A DNA stretch of 64,000 nt from Prevotella lacticifex (GCF_019973375.1 NZ_BPTV01000002.1:295228-359227), one strand, 5' to 3'. Positions 54,701 through 63,551 are shown, counted from the first letter of the stretch. The notes: generated by a model not told the origin, from the sequence alone. Translations and numbers: made by a program.

Positions 54701-55240
54701 TCGTTTAAAAGTATGGACGGCAATGCCCCTGACATTCTACATATTGCAACTCATGGATTTTCTGAGGCCTCAATAGAAGATACCAAATCAACTTATCTGC
54801 AAAACGCTACTTCGAACTCTAGCATGAACTTATCAATGCAGCTAAGTGGGCTCCTGTTTGCCGGTGCAAATAACACTTGGAAAGGGAATTTTCCGCAGAA
54901 TGCAGAAGATGGGATTTTGACAGCTGATGAAATATCACGACTTGACTTGTCCAATTCCAAATTGGTTGTGTTGTCAGCTTGCAAAACGGCTTTAGGCGTA
55001 ACAGATTACGTTGACGGCGTATTTGGCTTGCAAAGAGGCTTCAAACGTGCTGGTGTAGGGAGCATGGTAATGAGTTTGTGGCCTGTAGATGACAATGCGA
55101 CTGAGAAGCTGATGGATTTGTTCTATGATAACATTTGTCATGGCAAAGAAGCACATCAAGCATTTAGGGAAGCCCAACAATTTTTGAAAAAACAAATGCC
55201 CTCCCCTTATTATTGGGCTGGTTTTGTAATGATAGACTAA
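51731..55240 (+). CDS. TPR-CHAT caspase-fold protease (1,169 aa)
   Basis: Signal peptide (MKYLTKIMAFCVLCLYVINAEAQ), some 800 residues of TPR repeats (for example LAAGNLGDLYLLKGEYAKAM), then a C-terminal CHAT domain from about 830. The catalytic dyad is His1008 in DILHIATHGF and Cys1084 in VVLSACKTALG; the following GLQRGFKRAGVGSMVMSLWP and the terminal YYWAGFVMID are typical. CHAT domains are separase/caspase relatives that cleave proteins when the TPR sensor is triggered. The signal peptide places it outside the cytoplasm, unlike CRISPR-linked TPR-CHAT. Coupled to the upstream TPR gene. Similar overall to the protease at 59856-63242. Confidence 0.9.
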   Translation: MKYLTKIMAFCVLCLYVINAEAQDSISSRFVELFNHNQYEESEKYLRSNKQNYIYRYGIYSYSFGVSYSRMKKYYQDKAINLKDSIIEDVHVVLNSLLAGNDTTISYQNDWGDFLVFCSNTAAANGKYIKLCEDAADWYYQEMGIDKLFNYLLILNPLAQYYQSLGQADSAVAIIGKAQRLARQYNNYPVLAETYYLQGTFLYSKNDLGGASDYWDYSLDYFDSIPDKANYADYIKTLNGLTSAYFMIGNYSKSLSYAKQYQKASAEKYGVQSSYYAAALCLIAKNQYNLQETDSAIVNLKVAVKICENNPSIDSQLKSDISQTYRQINNINESTTPIMSGIDNNVALNDSIASLLDTDATSMTVARKDKDALEIYEKLFPYYETRLNNQNVETFVRITSQMIGCYESIGEYAKAEIVVNKCLEDLFKNNLKTYQLRALYASYGLVSFYLQNYGAAINNMTISKQLYEKVGDTRSIEYAKVLANLALCFTQTNQLLKAKLYVDEAYNILSVDSTLSNRSLALVANTLGLIYTNLKYYEKALDIYQHLVDFTKRNNFNEEYSLAAGNLGDLYLLKGEYAKAMELLRSSLQSATNANTRRTMWREYLFAMILSDSPTFITELQRFNKEERINLANLIGTFSENEWENYWIEGSQSLVSLNNVGLNKPSCSSDLRIMAYDNTLYVKNMLLSSSNIFDRISRTSTDSNVKASYMHIKELKNKLSDKLTPKDSLSKIRQLISVEQKNISRSINLEKYLTNVSPTFKDVVSSLNDNEVALEFVHIPFIKTLSNYQADYGANYGALVFRKRFDSPSVVILCNEDSLNDLLENDKGEYDLAIYDTDSTKLYGMLWKPLENILHKGDIVYYSTTGELGRISHEALSMGKKRLDDYYDLRPVTSTANIINLKNKQVKYQSAVVYGGINFDEPIVDMVAESKKYEKLEPDNNNLLATRGALDRQGWHELPGTLAEANNVSKKLEEMPIKVSLYEGNAANEESFKSMDGNAPDILHIATHGFSEASIEDTKSTYLQNATSNSSMNLSMQLSGLLFAGANNTWKGNFPQNAEDGILTADEISRLDLSNSKLVVLSACKTALGVTDYVDGVFGLQRGFKRAGVGSMVMSLWPVDDNATEKLMDLFYDNICHGKEAHQAFREAQQFLKKQMPSPYYWAGFVMID

Positions 55241-55327
55241 TATAGTCTTTTTTCAATTATCAACATATTTGGGGAAGGAAAATCACATTTTCTTGCACTT
55301 TTGCGTTAATATCTCGGAATTTTGTTG

Positions 55328-55335
55328 TAAATTTG
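55328..55335 (+). promoter_or_regulatory. -7 box before the hsdM/hsdR chimeric remnant
   Basis: TAAATTTG fits TAnnTTTG and lies 46 nt before the ATG at 55382. It is probably the old promoter of a type I hsdM gene, now able to transcribe the metacaspase-sigma operon behind it. Confidence 0.45.
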
Positions 55336-55381
55336 TGGATAAAATGAGCTTGTACTAAAGCTCCTGACAACAATACTCGAT

Positions 55382-56159
55382 ATGGAATCATCATATAATC
55401 AGATAGTTTCGCTCATCTGGAACATCGCAGATGATGTGCTACGCGACGTGTATCTGAGAGGGCAATACCGGGATGTGATACTGCCTATGGTCGTGTTGCT
55501 TCGTCTCGACGCATTGCTCGAACCTACCAAGGATGAGGTGGAGGAAGAACTTCAAGAGCATCTACTCCCGTGTAGCCGCCATCATGGACTTTGAGATGGT
55601 TGATTGGGAGAAGATGTACTGGTTCCTGCGCTTGCTCATACCCGAATTGAAGGTTGACGGCCCGGAAAGCGATGACATCAAGGATTTGCTCGATGATGTT
55701 GACCTTAATACCTACGGACTGCGACGTACCGCATTGAACGAGCATATAGACTTGGCAGCCGAGACCGCCGTCATCGACCCGACAAAGGCGAAGATGGTGA
55801 ATGCCGGTGAGCCAGACGATACGAAAGACCCACTTGACAAGATACTTGACGAGTTCAACGAGCATCACTTCAAGGGTTGGGAGGCTACGTCCGATGACCA
55901 AAAGACGAAACTCATCAGCATTGCCAAGTCTGTTGCAGAGGACAGCGACTACCTGACACTAGTAGTCGGCAACTCTGACCAGAATGCCACGGAAGCTATC
56001 ATGACGAAAATCATTGACCGCATCATCCGGCAGAAACGCAAGGGCGATATGTCGCTATACAGAGAGTATCAGAAGAATGATGACTTTAAGTACAACATGC
56101 GGAATGTCATCACACGGATGCTTGGCAATGCCGACTATCTTTTCTCCTACCAAAGATAA
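55382..56159 (+). pseudogene. Chimeric remnant: hsdM 5' end joined to hsdR 3' end
   Basis: 55382 to about 55548 encodes the N-terminus of HsdM (SLIWNIADDVLRDVYLRGQY, then LPMVVLLRLDALLEPTKDEV). From about 55549, in another frame, the sequence is the C-terminal domain of an HsdR (FKSIYSRVAAIMDFEMVDWE, NTYGLRRTALNEHIDL, DEFNEHHFKGWEAT, DRIIRQKRKGDMSLYREYQK). A single deletion must have removed the rest of hsdM, any hsdS and most of hsdR. The R tail is unlike the intact hsdR at 2134-5445, so it derives from a second type I system. The stop is 8 nt before the metacaspase ATG. Confidence 0.85.
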
Positions 56160-56166
56160 AGAAAGA

Positions 56167-57051
56167 ATGAGACTACGAATATTCATCATATTGACATTGA
56201 CATTGTTCTGTCTGCAATCTGTATTTGCAGGCAGCAAGCGGGCTTTGCTCATTGGACTGTCAGATTATCCCAAATACAAACAGACTCAGTTGGACTGGCA
56301 CAACATCCACGGAGCTAATGATGTGGCATTGATTGGCGGAACGCTAAGAAAGCAAGGCTTTACTGTTACCACGTTGACAAACAAACAGGCAACGGCACAA
56401 GCTGTAAGAAAGGCATTCGCACGATTGGCAAAGCAGACAAAACCTGGCGATTTGGTGTATGTCCATTTCTCCGGTCATGGACAGCCTTTTGAGGACAGAA
56501 ATGGTGACGAGGTTGACGGGTGGGATGAATCCATAGTACCTTACAATGCCGGGCAACGGTATGTCGCCAATGTCTATGATGGTCGCAACCATATCATTGA
56601 TGACGAGTTGAATGTCTATATTACCAATATACGGAAGAAGGCAGGTGTGAAAGGCTTCGTCTATGTCGTGCTTGACGCTTGCCACATGGGTGGAGCGTCT
56701 CGCGGTGACGAAGATGACGAGGACAGCGTATATGTAAGAGGTTCCAATGTCGGTTTCTCCAGAAGCGGCAAGACATTCATGCCTCGTATAGATACTCGTC
56801 CTGTAATAAAAGTGCCAGTCGGCACAAATATGGCACCGACATGCTATCTTGAAGCCTGCCGCTCTTACCAGACTAACACAGAAATCAAAGAAGGAAAACA
56901 ATATTATGGTCCATTATCCTATTATATTAATAAGGTGTTGAGCCATAATAAACTGAACTCAAATACTGCTTGGATAGACAACGTGCGTAAACAGATGAAC
57001 GCAGACAGAAGACTCGTCAAGCAAAATATGGTTGTAGAAAGGAGCAAGTAA
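56167..57051 (+). CDS. Secreted metacaspase (peptidase C14 family)
   Basis: A 294-aa caspase-fold protease with signal peptide MRLRIFIILTLTLFCLQSVFAG. Strand KRALLIGLSDYPKYKQTQLD and the GANDVALIGGTLRKQGF segment open the p20-like domain. The catalytic His104 is in VYVHFSGHGQPF and Cys172 in VVLDACHMGG. An acidic loop (RGDEDDEDSVYVRG) follows the Cys. The start at 56167 is set by the signal peptide; the frame opens further upstream inside the hsdR remnant. It overlaps the ECF sigma gene by 1 nt (TAATG). The protease and sigma factor are therefore co-expressed, and cleavage of the anti-sigma-like protein is a possible link. Confidence 0.9.
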   Translation: MRLRIFIILTLTLFCLQSVFAGSKRALLIGLSDYPKYKQTQLDWHNIHGANDVALIGGTLRKQGFTVTTLTNKQATAQAVRKAFARLAKQTKPGDLVYVHFSGHGQPFEDRNGDEVDGWDESIVPYNAGQRYVANVYDGRNHIIDDELNVYITNIRKKAGVKGFVYVVLDACHMGGASRGDEDDEDSVYVRGSNVGFSRSGKTFMPRIDTRPVIKVPVGTNMAPTCYLEACRSYQTNTEIKEGKQYYGPLSYYINKVLSHNKLNSNTAWIDNVRKQMNADRRLVKQNMVVERSK

Positions 57052-57623
57052 TGACAATACAAATGCCTACCTACAGCGAAAAGGTGCTGAACCAATTCGC
57101 GCAAAAAGAATGGGGAAAGGTACAAACCTTCCTTAAAAAACAATACACTCTACCGGACGATGACTGCAACGACATCTTCCAGGAATCCTTTATCATTCTT
57201 ATGAAGAATGCCAAAGAGGGGAAGTTGAAGGATATGACATCTTCCCTCTCGACTTACTTCCTAGGCATATGCCGAAATAAAGCACGCGAATTGCTCAGAA
57301 GCAAGAAACATGGTGTGAACATTGATGATGACTACACATTCGATGCTATGAGCGATGTCAAAGATGAAAAGATCAACAACCTGTTAACATTAGACTCCGC
57401 CAAGTCATTAATAGAGCAGAAGGAGGCTCTTGCAAGACAAATAGTGCATGACCTGCCCAAGCCTTGCAATGAGTTGCTTTGGGGCTTTTTCCGCGACAAC
57501 TATTCCTTGCAGACTCTTGCCAATATGCTGAGCAAGACGGTCGGATATGTCAAGGTGACTAAACACCGTTGCCAGGAGAAGTTCCGTAAACGCTACGGCG
57601 ATTTGGTTAAGGCACTGTTATAA
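57051..57623 (+). CDS. ECF-type RNA polymerase sigma factor
   Basis: A 190-aa ECF sigma factor. Region 2 includes DDDCNDIFQESFIILMKNAKEG and STYFLGICRNKARELLRSKK (about 37-98). Region 4 is the helix-turn-helix YSLQTLANMLSKTVGYVKVTKHRCQEKFRK near the C-terminus. It is coupled to the metacaspase gene (1-nt overlap) and followed after 26 nt by the anti-sigma-like membrane protein, the normal sigma/anti-sigma order. Its target promoters are unknown; the bipartite motif at 46.5-50.3 kb is one candidate. Confidence 0.9.
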   Translation: MTIQMPTYSEKVLNQFAQKEWGKVQTFLKKQYTLPDDDCNDIFQESFIILMKNAKEGKLKDMTSSLSTYFLGICRNKARELLRSKKHGVNIDDDYTFDAMSDVKDEKINNLLTLDSAKSLIEQKEALARQIVHDLPKPCNELLWGFFRDNYSLQTLANMLSKTVGYVKVTKHRCQEKFRKRYGDLVKALL

Positions 57624-57649
57624 ATCAACATCAAAACAATTGTGAAGAA

Positions 57650-58387
57650 ATGAGTGACAACAATATGGTTACAGATAAAGAACTCCAGAACGATGAGCGT
57701 ATATCCGCTTATCTGCGTGGGGAAATGACTGCCGACGAGGAAGCGGCATTCAAGAAAGAACTGGAGACAGATGAAGAGTTGCGTTCTCAGGCTAATGCCG
57801 TAGCGCATCTTGCTAAAGCTATGAGGCAAGTCGGTGAGAAGCAGGACGAGGACATTAAGGAGGCATTGCTATCTTCTGACGAGGAAAGCGTTAGGAAGAT
57901 TGCAGCCGAAGTAACACATAAGGCAAAGGTGATACCTCTGCGCCGACGTTTAGTCAAGATTGTTTCCCTTGCTGCCTGCGTACTCCTATTAGTCGGCGTC
58001 GGCTTCCAGTACTACAACTTCCGTACTATTACTGGTTTGGGTGATGAATTTGGTTCTGTCTTTGTCAGCGAGCAGTCTATTTCCCGTGGAGCCGAAAATG
58101 AAACTGTTGCGAAAGAGCTTACTTCGCTTTATGTTAATGTTCAGAATGGCAAAGATTTGGACGCAACAATAAAACGTCTTTCTGTCCTTTGGGAGTTGTC
58201 AACAATGGACACTTTCAATGACTATACAAACGAAGCTCCCTACATTGGCTGGAACCTCGCTATCGCCAACTTGAAAAACAACGACAAAGACGCTGCAAAA
58301 GGAGTGCTGACAAGGTTAATAAGCAAGACAGAGGAAGGCTCTGCTGTTAATGTCAAAGCAAAGGAGTTGTTGGAGAAAATTAAGTAA
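57650..58387 (+). CDS. Membrane anti-sigma-like protein
   Basis: A 245-aa single-pass membrane protein. The cytoplasmic part (1-100) begins with an acidic helix region DERISAYLRGEMTADEEAAFKKELETDEEL, the anti-sigma-like repeat also seen in Bacteroidetes FecR-type and RsgI-like proteins. A membrane helix follows at about 101-119 (LVKIVSLAACVLLLVGVGF). The periplasmic part (120-245) is helical with TPR-like pairs (GWNLAIANLKNNDKDAAKGV). It is in the operon position of an anti-sigma factor, and its topology could relay an envelope signal to the ECF sigma. No zinc-binding HxxxCxxC is present. Confidence 0.75.
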   Translation: MSDNNMVTDKELQNDERISAYLRGEMTADEEAAFKKELETDEELRSQANAVAHLAKAMRQVGEKQDEDIKEALLSSDEESVRKIAAEVTHKAKVIPLRRRLVKIVSLAACVLLLVGVGFQYYNFRTITGLGDEFGSVFVSEQSISRGAENETVAKELTSLYVNVQNGKDLDATIKRLSVLWELSTMDTFNDYTNEAPYIGWNLAIANLKNNDKDAAKGVLTRLISKTEEGSAVNVKAKELLEKIK

Positions 58388-58388
58388 T

Positions 58389-59132
58389 ATGGAAGAAGAA
58401 TTATTATACCACTATACTTCTTTAGAAGCCCTTTATGCCATCATTAGCAATATAAAGCCAACTTCAGAAAATGAAGCTTATTTCACATTAAGGGCTACTC
58501 ATGCTTCATTTCTAAATGACTTGAATGATGGTCGTTTGCTTCTTGAGGCTCTAAAAGTGATAGGGATAAATGAAAATAAACTATGGCTTTCTCTTGATAG
58601 AACTGGCTATCCTTTTGTTCTGTCATTGTCAGAGCTATGCGATGACCTTAATATGTGGCGTTGCTATGCAGACCAAGGAAGAGGTGTCGCTATTGGACTT
58701 GACAAGCCGATACTTGATGAAGAATATCATACATATAGCAAAGGAAAATTGGATATTTGTAAATATGTTAGCAAAGGCGAGCTTGTCGACATATTAAAAG
58801 AAGATGGTTCTGAAAAGATTATAACTGACAACAACGTATTATCATTAGATAGACTCATTGTTGACAAACTACTGGTTTATAAAGATAAATCCTTCACAGC
58901 TGAACGAGAGTGGAGAATCCATGTGATGGATACAGAGGATAAATTCCGAGTTAATCCAAATTCAGATTTGATAATACCATTCAAAGAGCTTAAGATACCG
59001 CTTGCCGCATTAAAAAGTATCACACTTGGACCAAAATGTGAATATGAAAGAAATCATTTCTCACTTTCAAGAATATTATCAAAATATTCTCAAAGAATTA
59101 GGATACAGAAATCACTTGTTTCTCTAACCTAA
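58389..59132 (+). CDS. DUF2971-family protein
   Basis: A 247-aa cytoplasmic protein starting MEEELLYHYTSLEALYAIIS; LYHYTSLEAL is the DUF2971 hallmark. Further conserved parts are SFLNDLNDGRLL, LSELCDDLNMWRCYADQGRG and AEREWRI. The family occurs in abortive-infection (AbiGi-like) and effector settings and is thought to have an ADP-ribosyltransferase-like fold; the reaction is unproven. I chose the start at 58389, 1 nt after the anti-sigma-like stop, over the open frame from 58350. The tight spacing ties it to the sigma operon. Confidence 0.85.
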   Translation: MEEELLYHYTSLEALYAIISNIKPTSENEAYFTLRATHASFLNDLNDGRLLLEALKVIGINENKLWLSLDRTGYPFVLSLSELCDDLNMWRCYADQGRGVAIGLDKPILDEEYHTYSKGKLDICKYVSKGELVDILKEDGSEKIITDNNVLSLDRLIVDKLLVYKDKSFTAEREWRIHVMDTEDKFRVNPNSDLIIPFKELKIPLAALKSITLGPKCEYERNHFSLSRILSKYSQRIRIQKSLVSLT

Positions 59133-59236
59133 GATAATTGGATAAGGGTTTTAGGAAATAGCTATATCACACAAATTAATGGTGTTTGAGGTCATATTAA
59201 AGATTGAAATTGTAAGATTACATCAACAAATATGAT

Positions 59237-59869
59237 ATGAAAAATGGTAATCAGAAGATTATTAGAAGCATGTTAATTTCGGCGATGGTTTCATTACTTC
59301 ATTCGCCGAAAGCCCATGCATTGTCTATTAAGTCTTCTGATAAAGACATCAACCATGATTCTTTAAGAAAGGCAAACAGAAAAGTTTTCAAGAATATTCT
59401 TAAAGTGAACAGAGAAGGCCGAACATCACTAATTGCTCAACATAGTTCTCATGCCTCACATGCTTCACACTCATCGCATTATTCTTCTTCGGGGAATGGT
59501 TCTTCAACATCACAGAATTACAGCGCACAGTCAGTTTATTCTGCTGGAGGAACTGTAAGGGTAGACAAAAACAAACAGAGTTTTGCACCTGTATCATCAA
59601 GAAGAGATGCTTCCCAGTATAAATTAGGCGATAGAAGCCTATCTTTAAATATGTATGGGACAGATGTCGACGAACTGGTTTCAATTCTTGTTAAAATTAA
59701 ATTGCTTAAAAGGGAAGAGATAACAAAAAAATATGGATTTACTGTCTATAACAAAAAGGTATTCTCTTCAATCAAAAGACTTCAAGAAAAATATAAATTG
59801 AGAAGTACAGGCATCGTTGATGACAATACTCTATCAGTTATAAAAAAAGAGAAGAATGCCAAGAAATAA
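59237..59869 (+). CDS. hxsA: HxsA: His-Xaa-Ser repeat protein
   Basis: A 210-aa precursor of the Hxs system. A short exported-type leader (SMLISAMVSLLHSPKAHA, about 11-28) precedes five uninterrupted His-Xaa-Ser units at residues 69-83 (HSS HAS HAS HSS HYS), flanked by Ser/Asn-rich sequence. The C-terminal part (about 135-208: LSLNMYGTDVDELVSIL, YGFTVYNKKVFSSIKRLQEK, GIVDDNTLSVIK) is a peptidoglycan-binding-type domain, as in other HxsA proteins. The repeats are the presumed target of the radical SAM maturases HxsB/HxsC. Its stop overlaps the TPR-CHAT gene by 14 nt. Confidence 0.92.
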   Translation: MKNGNQKIIRSMLISAMVSLLHSPKAHALSIKSSDKDINHDSLRKANRKVFKNILKVNREGRTSLIAQHSSHASHASHSSHYSSSGNGSSTSQNYSAQSVYSAGGTVRVDKNKQSFAPVSSRRDASQYKLGDRSLSLNMYGTDVDELVSILVKIKLLKREEITKKYGFTVYNKKVFSSIKRLQEKYKLRSTGIVDDNTLSVIKKEKNAKK

Positions 59870-62800
59870 AAGTTTGTTCCTATTTCTATTCCTTTTGTTT
59901 GGTTATATTTCGGCCAAAGGGAATAATGGTTCTATTGATTCTTTATATGCCTCTGGTTTAAAGATGATAGAATTAGAAAATATATGTGCAGCCAAATCTT
60001 ATTTTTTGTCATTTTATGAAAAACGGAAAGGGAAACTAAATAGCCATGAACAGTACTACGCAACTGAGGCTCTAGCATATTGCTATTATCGTCTCTCAGA
60101 CATAGATTCCGCTTTAATATATAATGATGATTTTAATTTTAAGCCTATAGATTATCATCTTGTGAAAGATGCTGATTCTTTGTACGACGCAGGATTCCAG
60201 CATATTCATTTAAAAGAATATAGCAGTGCTTTATCCGATTTCAATGGTTGCTTGTCAATGCAGGCTTCTTTGTTAGGAAATGAACATTTGCTGGTCGGGA
60301 GAACTCTTGATCAAATTTCTTATATCTACTCTTTACAAGATAATTATTCATCTGCTATAAGTTACAAGCAAGAAGCCTTGAATATTTATAAGAAATATTA
60401 CCCTGCCAATGATGCGATAATCATTGGCACAAGGCAAGGTCTCATTAATCTTTATGACTATACTGGGGATTTCAATGATGCTTTGCGTTTGGCTAAAGAA
60501 AATCTGTCTTGTATGAATTCTTCCGATAAGATGTTTACTAATACACGTTGGAAGATAAGTAGGTATCTTTCTTATTTAGGGAAATACGAAGAGGCTCTTG
60601 AATTTGAAAAAGAAAGTAATAGATTGTGCAAAGATACAATAGATGTTTTGGAAAGTGATTATAACCTATGCGAATATTATTCAGCATTGGGTCAGATAGA
60701 TGAAGCTTTCAACATAATGGAGAATGCCATTAAACTGTGCCAAAACATTAATGTCTCATTTGAAGAACGTGCTGTCTGTGAAAATCTAATGGCCAATTTA
60801 TATGCAACGGCTGGAGATTTTAATAAGGCATTAGAATATGGTCTTCATGCATTGTCATTGCGTGAAAAGCTATACACGACACATAGGGATTTAGCACTTT
60901 CATATAATAATGTAGCCAGATATTATTCTTCTTTAGGTTTGTTAGACGAAGCCTTATATTATCAAGACAAAACGATGTCTCAGTATATTGCTTTAGGAGA
61001 TTCAATTAGTCCAGAAGTGGCAGCTTGCCTTAACAACTATTCCGAATACTACGAGCAATTAGGAGATTACCATAAAGCTATTGAACTGCAAGAAAGATCT
61101 TTGTCAATTCTTAACACATTATTTGGTACAAGCCATCCCGATTATGCAATATCACTCAATAATCTTGCAAAACTGTATGCAGATATAAAAAATTATCCTA
61201 AGGCCATTAGCTTAAATGAGGATGTCTTGGCGATAAGAAAAAGATTATTTGGTAGCCTGCATCCCGACGTTGCTACAACATACAGTAATTTATCATCTTG
61301 TTATCTACTATCTAAAGATTACAAACATGCTATTGAATACGAAGTCGCGGCTTTAAACATATACAGAGATTTACTTGGAACATCTAATGCAGACTATGCT
61401 GTGTCATTGAGCCAATTGGGGAATATATATAAGGATGAGAACGAATTGGATTCTGCAATAATATCCTTTAAGAACGCTCAGAATATATTTTATCAATTAT
61501 TTGGTAAAAGAAGCAACCAATATATCGACTGCTCGAAAGAATTAGCAGATCTTTATGTAAAATCTTCAGAATTCGACAAGGCGCAGATTTCTCTTGACGA
61601 AGTGTATAGCTTATTGCAAGAACAAGTCCTGACAACTTTTTACGGTATGTCTTCTTATGAGCGTACACAATTTTGGAATAAAAACAAAAAGTGGTTCTAT
61701 ATCACTCTTCCAACGCTTTGCCTTAAGTTAAATAACTCATATGCATATTGTTTGCTATACAATTCAACCTTGATGACAAAGAGTATTCTTTTAGCGGCAG
61801 ATGTTGAAATAGATAAAATAGTGGAGTCCTCTAATGAAGAATCTTTAATCAATGTTTGGGCCGAACTAAAAAAACTTAAGGCACAGGTTTCTTACCTGTT
61901 TACTAAAAATAATAGCAATTCAAAATCAGAAATAGATAGTCTTTATTTCATGATCAGTACAAAAGAACATGAAATTCTAAAGCACATTGACAAATTATCT
62001 GATTTCTCACGGAATTTCAAGGTTTCCTGGAAAGATATAGAGGAACGTTTAAGTCCAAACAGCATAGCAATTGAGTTTGTTTTGATTCCATCGGATAATG
62101 GAGACGAGAATTACTATGCGCTTACTGTACATAAAGACGTAAAAGAACCTCATTTGGTTAAGCTGTGTCCTTCCTCCACGCTGAAGTCTCTAAACTATAA
62201 TGCGATTTTGTCTACAGATAGTCTGGCAAAACTTATATGGGGAAAAATAAAACAAGATTTGAAAGATATCGATACTGTCTACTTTGCCCCAACAGGCATG
62301 CTATATAATATCCCTATAGAATATCTCGCTTATGATTCAACCCGATTGATGTCTGATGCCTTTTATATGCGTAGGCTATCCTCAACAAGAGAAATATTAA
62401 TGTCTAAGGCTTTGCCTGACTATCGAACAGTTGCTTTATACGGTGGACTTTTTTATGACTCATCAGAAGATTTGTTAATGGAACAAAACAAGTCAGATGG
62501 AGTGGCTTTCTCTCAAAATTATCAGGCAACTCGTTCCTATAATATTCAACAGCGGAGTGGTGTCGATTTCCTGTATGGCTCGCTTGAAGAAATAGATACA
62601 ATTTCTAATAACATACCCCAAAATATTAATCAATTAATTTACACAAAGGATAGAGGTACTGAAGAATCTTTTAAACACCTCCCACTCAAAAATACAAACT
62701 TAATTCATTTGGATACACATGGATTTTATTGGCGAAATTCCATTTCAAGCAATGGCGGAGTCGTTCCTCAAACTCCAAATATGACTTCAATAGGGATGGG

Positions 62801-63242
62801 CGAAGACCGTATATTATCAAGGACGGGGCTATTAATGTCTGGTGCCAATATCGTTTTAAAAGGCGGCTCTTTGCCTAATAATATGGATGATGGCATATTA
62901 ACTTCAAGAGAAATATCCAAATTAGATTTTCATAGTGTGGATCTTGTTGTTTTAGCAGCTTGCGAAACAGGATTGGGAGATTTGGAAAGTGATGGAGTTA
63001 TTGGCTTGCAACGTGCTTTTAAGAAAGCAGGTGTGAAATCGCTGTTAGTTTCATTATGGAAGGTTGATAATAATGCAACAATTTTGATGTTGTCGCAATT
63101 TTACAAGAATCTTTTTAATGGTGAAACAAAATCAAATTCTCTTAAAGAAGCAATCAAATATGTAAGGAATTACAAAGATGGTGAAGGGAACTTTTTATTT
63201 GACACTCCCTATTATTGGGCTGGCTTTGTTCTAGTAGACTGA
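59856..63242 (+). CDS. TPR-CHAT caspase-fold protease of the Hxs operon (1,128 aa)
   Basis: Signal peptide MPRNKSLFLFLFLLFGYISA, then TPR repeats over about 780 residues, among them kinesin-light-chain-like units (SHPDYAISLNNLAKLYADIK, SLHPDVATTYSNLSSCYLLS). The C-terminal CHAT domain has His955 in LIHLDTHGF and Cys1036 in VVLAACETGLG, ending YYWAGFVLVD. It starts 14 nt inside hxsA and ends 6 nt before hxsD, so it is translated with the Hxs proteins. A role in cutting HxsA or another envelope target when the TPR domain is triggered is my inference. It is a diverged paralog of the protease at 51731-55240. Confidence 0.92.
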   Translation: MPRNKSLFLFLFLLFGYISAKGNNGSIDSLYASGLKMIELENICAAKSYFLSFYEKRKGKLNSHEQYYATEALAYCYYRLSDIDSALIYNDDFNFKPIDYHLVKDADSLYDAGFQHIHLKEYSSALSDFNGCLSMQASLLGNEHLLVGRTLDQISYIYSLQDNYSSAISYKQEALNIYKKYYPANDAIIIGTRQGLINLYDYTGDFNDALRLAKENLSCMNSSDKMFTNTRWKISRYLSYLGKYEEALEFEKESNRLCKDTIDVLESDYNLCEYYSALGQIDEAFNIMENAIKLCQNINVSFEERAVCENLMANLYATAGDFNKALEYGLHALSLREKLYTTHRDLALSYNNVARYYSSLGLLDEALYYQDKTMSQYIALGDSISPEVAACLNNYSEYYEQLGDYHKAIELQERSLSILNTLFGTSHPDYAISLNNLAKLYADIKNYPKAISLNEDVLAIRKRLFGSLHPDVATTYSNLSSCYLLSKDYKHAIEYEVAALNIYRDLLGTSNADYAVSLSQLGNIYKDENELDSAIISFKNAQNIFYQLFGKRSNQYIDCSKELADLYVKSSEFDKAQISLDEVYSLLQEQVLTTFYGMSSYERTQFWNKNKKWFYITLPTLCLKLNNSYAYCLLYNSTLMTKSILLAADVEIDKIVESSNEESLINVWAELKKLKAQVSYLFTKNNSNSKSEIDSLYFMISTKEHEILKHIDKLSDFSRNFKVSWKDIEERLSPNSIAIEFVLIPSDNGDENYYALTVHKDVKEPHLVKLCPSSTLKSLNYNAILSTDSLAKLIWGKIKQDLKDIDTVYFAPTGMLYNIPIEYLAYDSTRLMSDAFYMRRLSSTREILMSKALPDYRTVALYGGLFYDSSEDLLMEQNKSDGVAFSQNYQATRSYNIQQRSGVDFLYGSLEEIDTISNNIPQNINQLIYTKDRGTEESFKHLPLKNTNLIHLDTHGFYWRNSISSNGGVVPQTPNMTSIGMGEDRILSRTGLLMSGANIVLKGGSLPNNMDDGILTSREISKLDFHSVDLVVLAACETGLGDLESDGVIGLQRAFKKAGVKSLLVSLWKVDNNATILMLSQFYKNLFNGETKSNSLKEAIKYVRNYKDGEGNFLFDTPYYWAGFVLVD

Positions 63243-63248
63243 AAGAAT

Positions 63249-63551
63249 ATGAATTTAGAAGTAAATCGTGATATATACTCTGACAGCGTAATATCCAAAG
63301 TGGTGTATTGGCTTTCGGGGAACTATGCCGTTGAGCGAAAACTTAATGGTAATACCGAGATTATGAACATTACCAGTATTAAAGATGAGCCGATTGATGA
63401 GAAGACATTGCACCACAAGGTCTTTCAGATGCTCAATGACCAAAAGCTGCGGAACATCATTGAAGACGAGACTAATGACATACGAACCATCCTTTTTGCA
63501 AAGGCTTTTGCTGACTTCGATGATTTAACAGAGGAGGACTTGACCGAATGA
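63249..63551 (+). CDS. hxsD: HxsD: Hxs-system small protein
   Basis: A 100-aa protein matching the HxsD pattern: VNRDIYSDSVISKVVYWLSG near the start, a short beta-rich middle (YAVERKLNGNTEIMNIT) and an acidic C-terminus (RTILFAKAFADFDDLTEEDL). In known Hxs loci HxsD stands beside HxsB/HxsC and may act as precursor-recognition or accessory subunit. Its stop overlaps the HxsB start (ATGA). Confidence 0.88.
   Translation: MNLEVNRDIYSDSVISKVVYWLSGNYAVERKLNGNTEIMNITSIKDEPIDEKTLHHKVFQMLNDQKLRNIIEDETNDIRTILFAKAFADFDDLTEEDLTE

Noticed and set aside
51731..63242. TPR-CHAT proteins as partners of a CRISPR Cas7-11 (Craspase) system
   Set aside because: No CRISPR array or Cas7-11-like gene in the window, and both CHAT proteins have signal peptides, unlike the cytoplasmic CRISPR partner.
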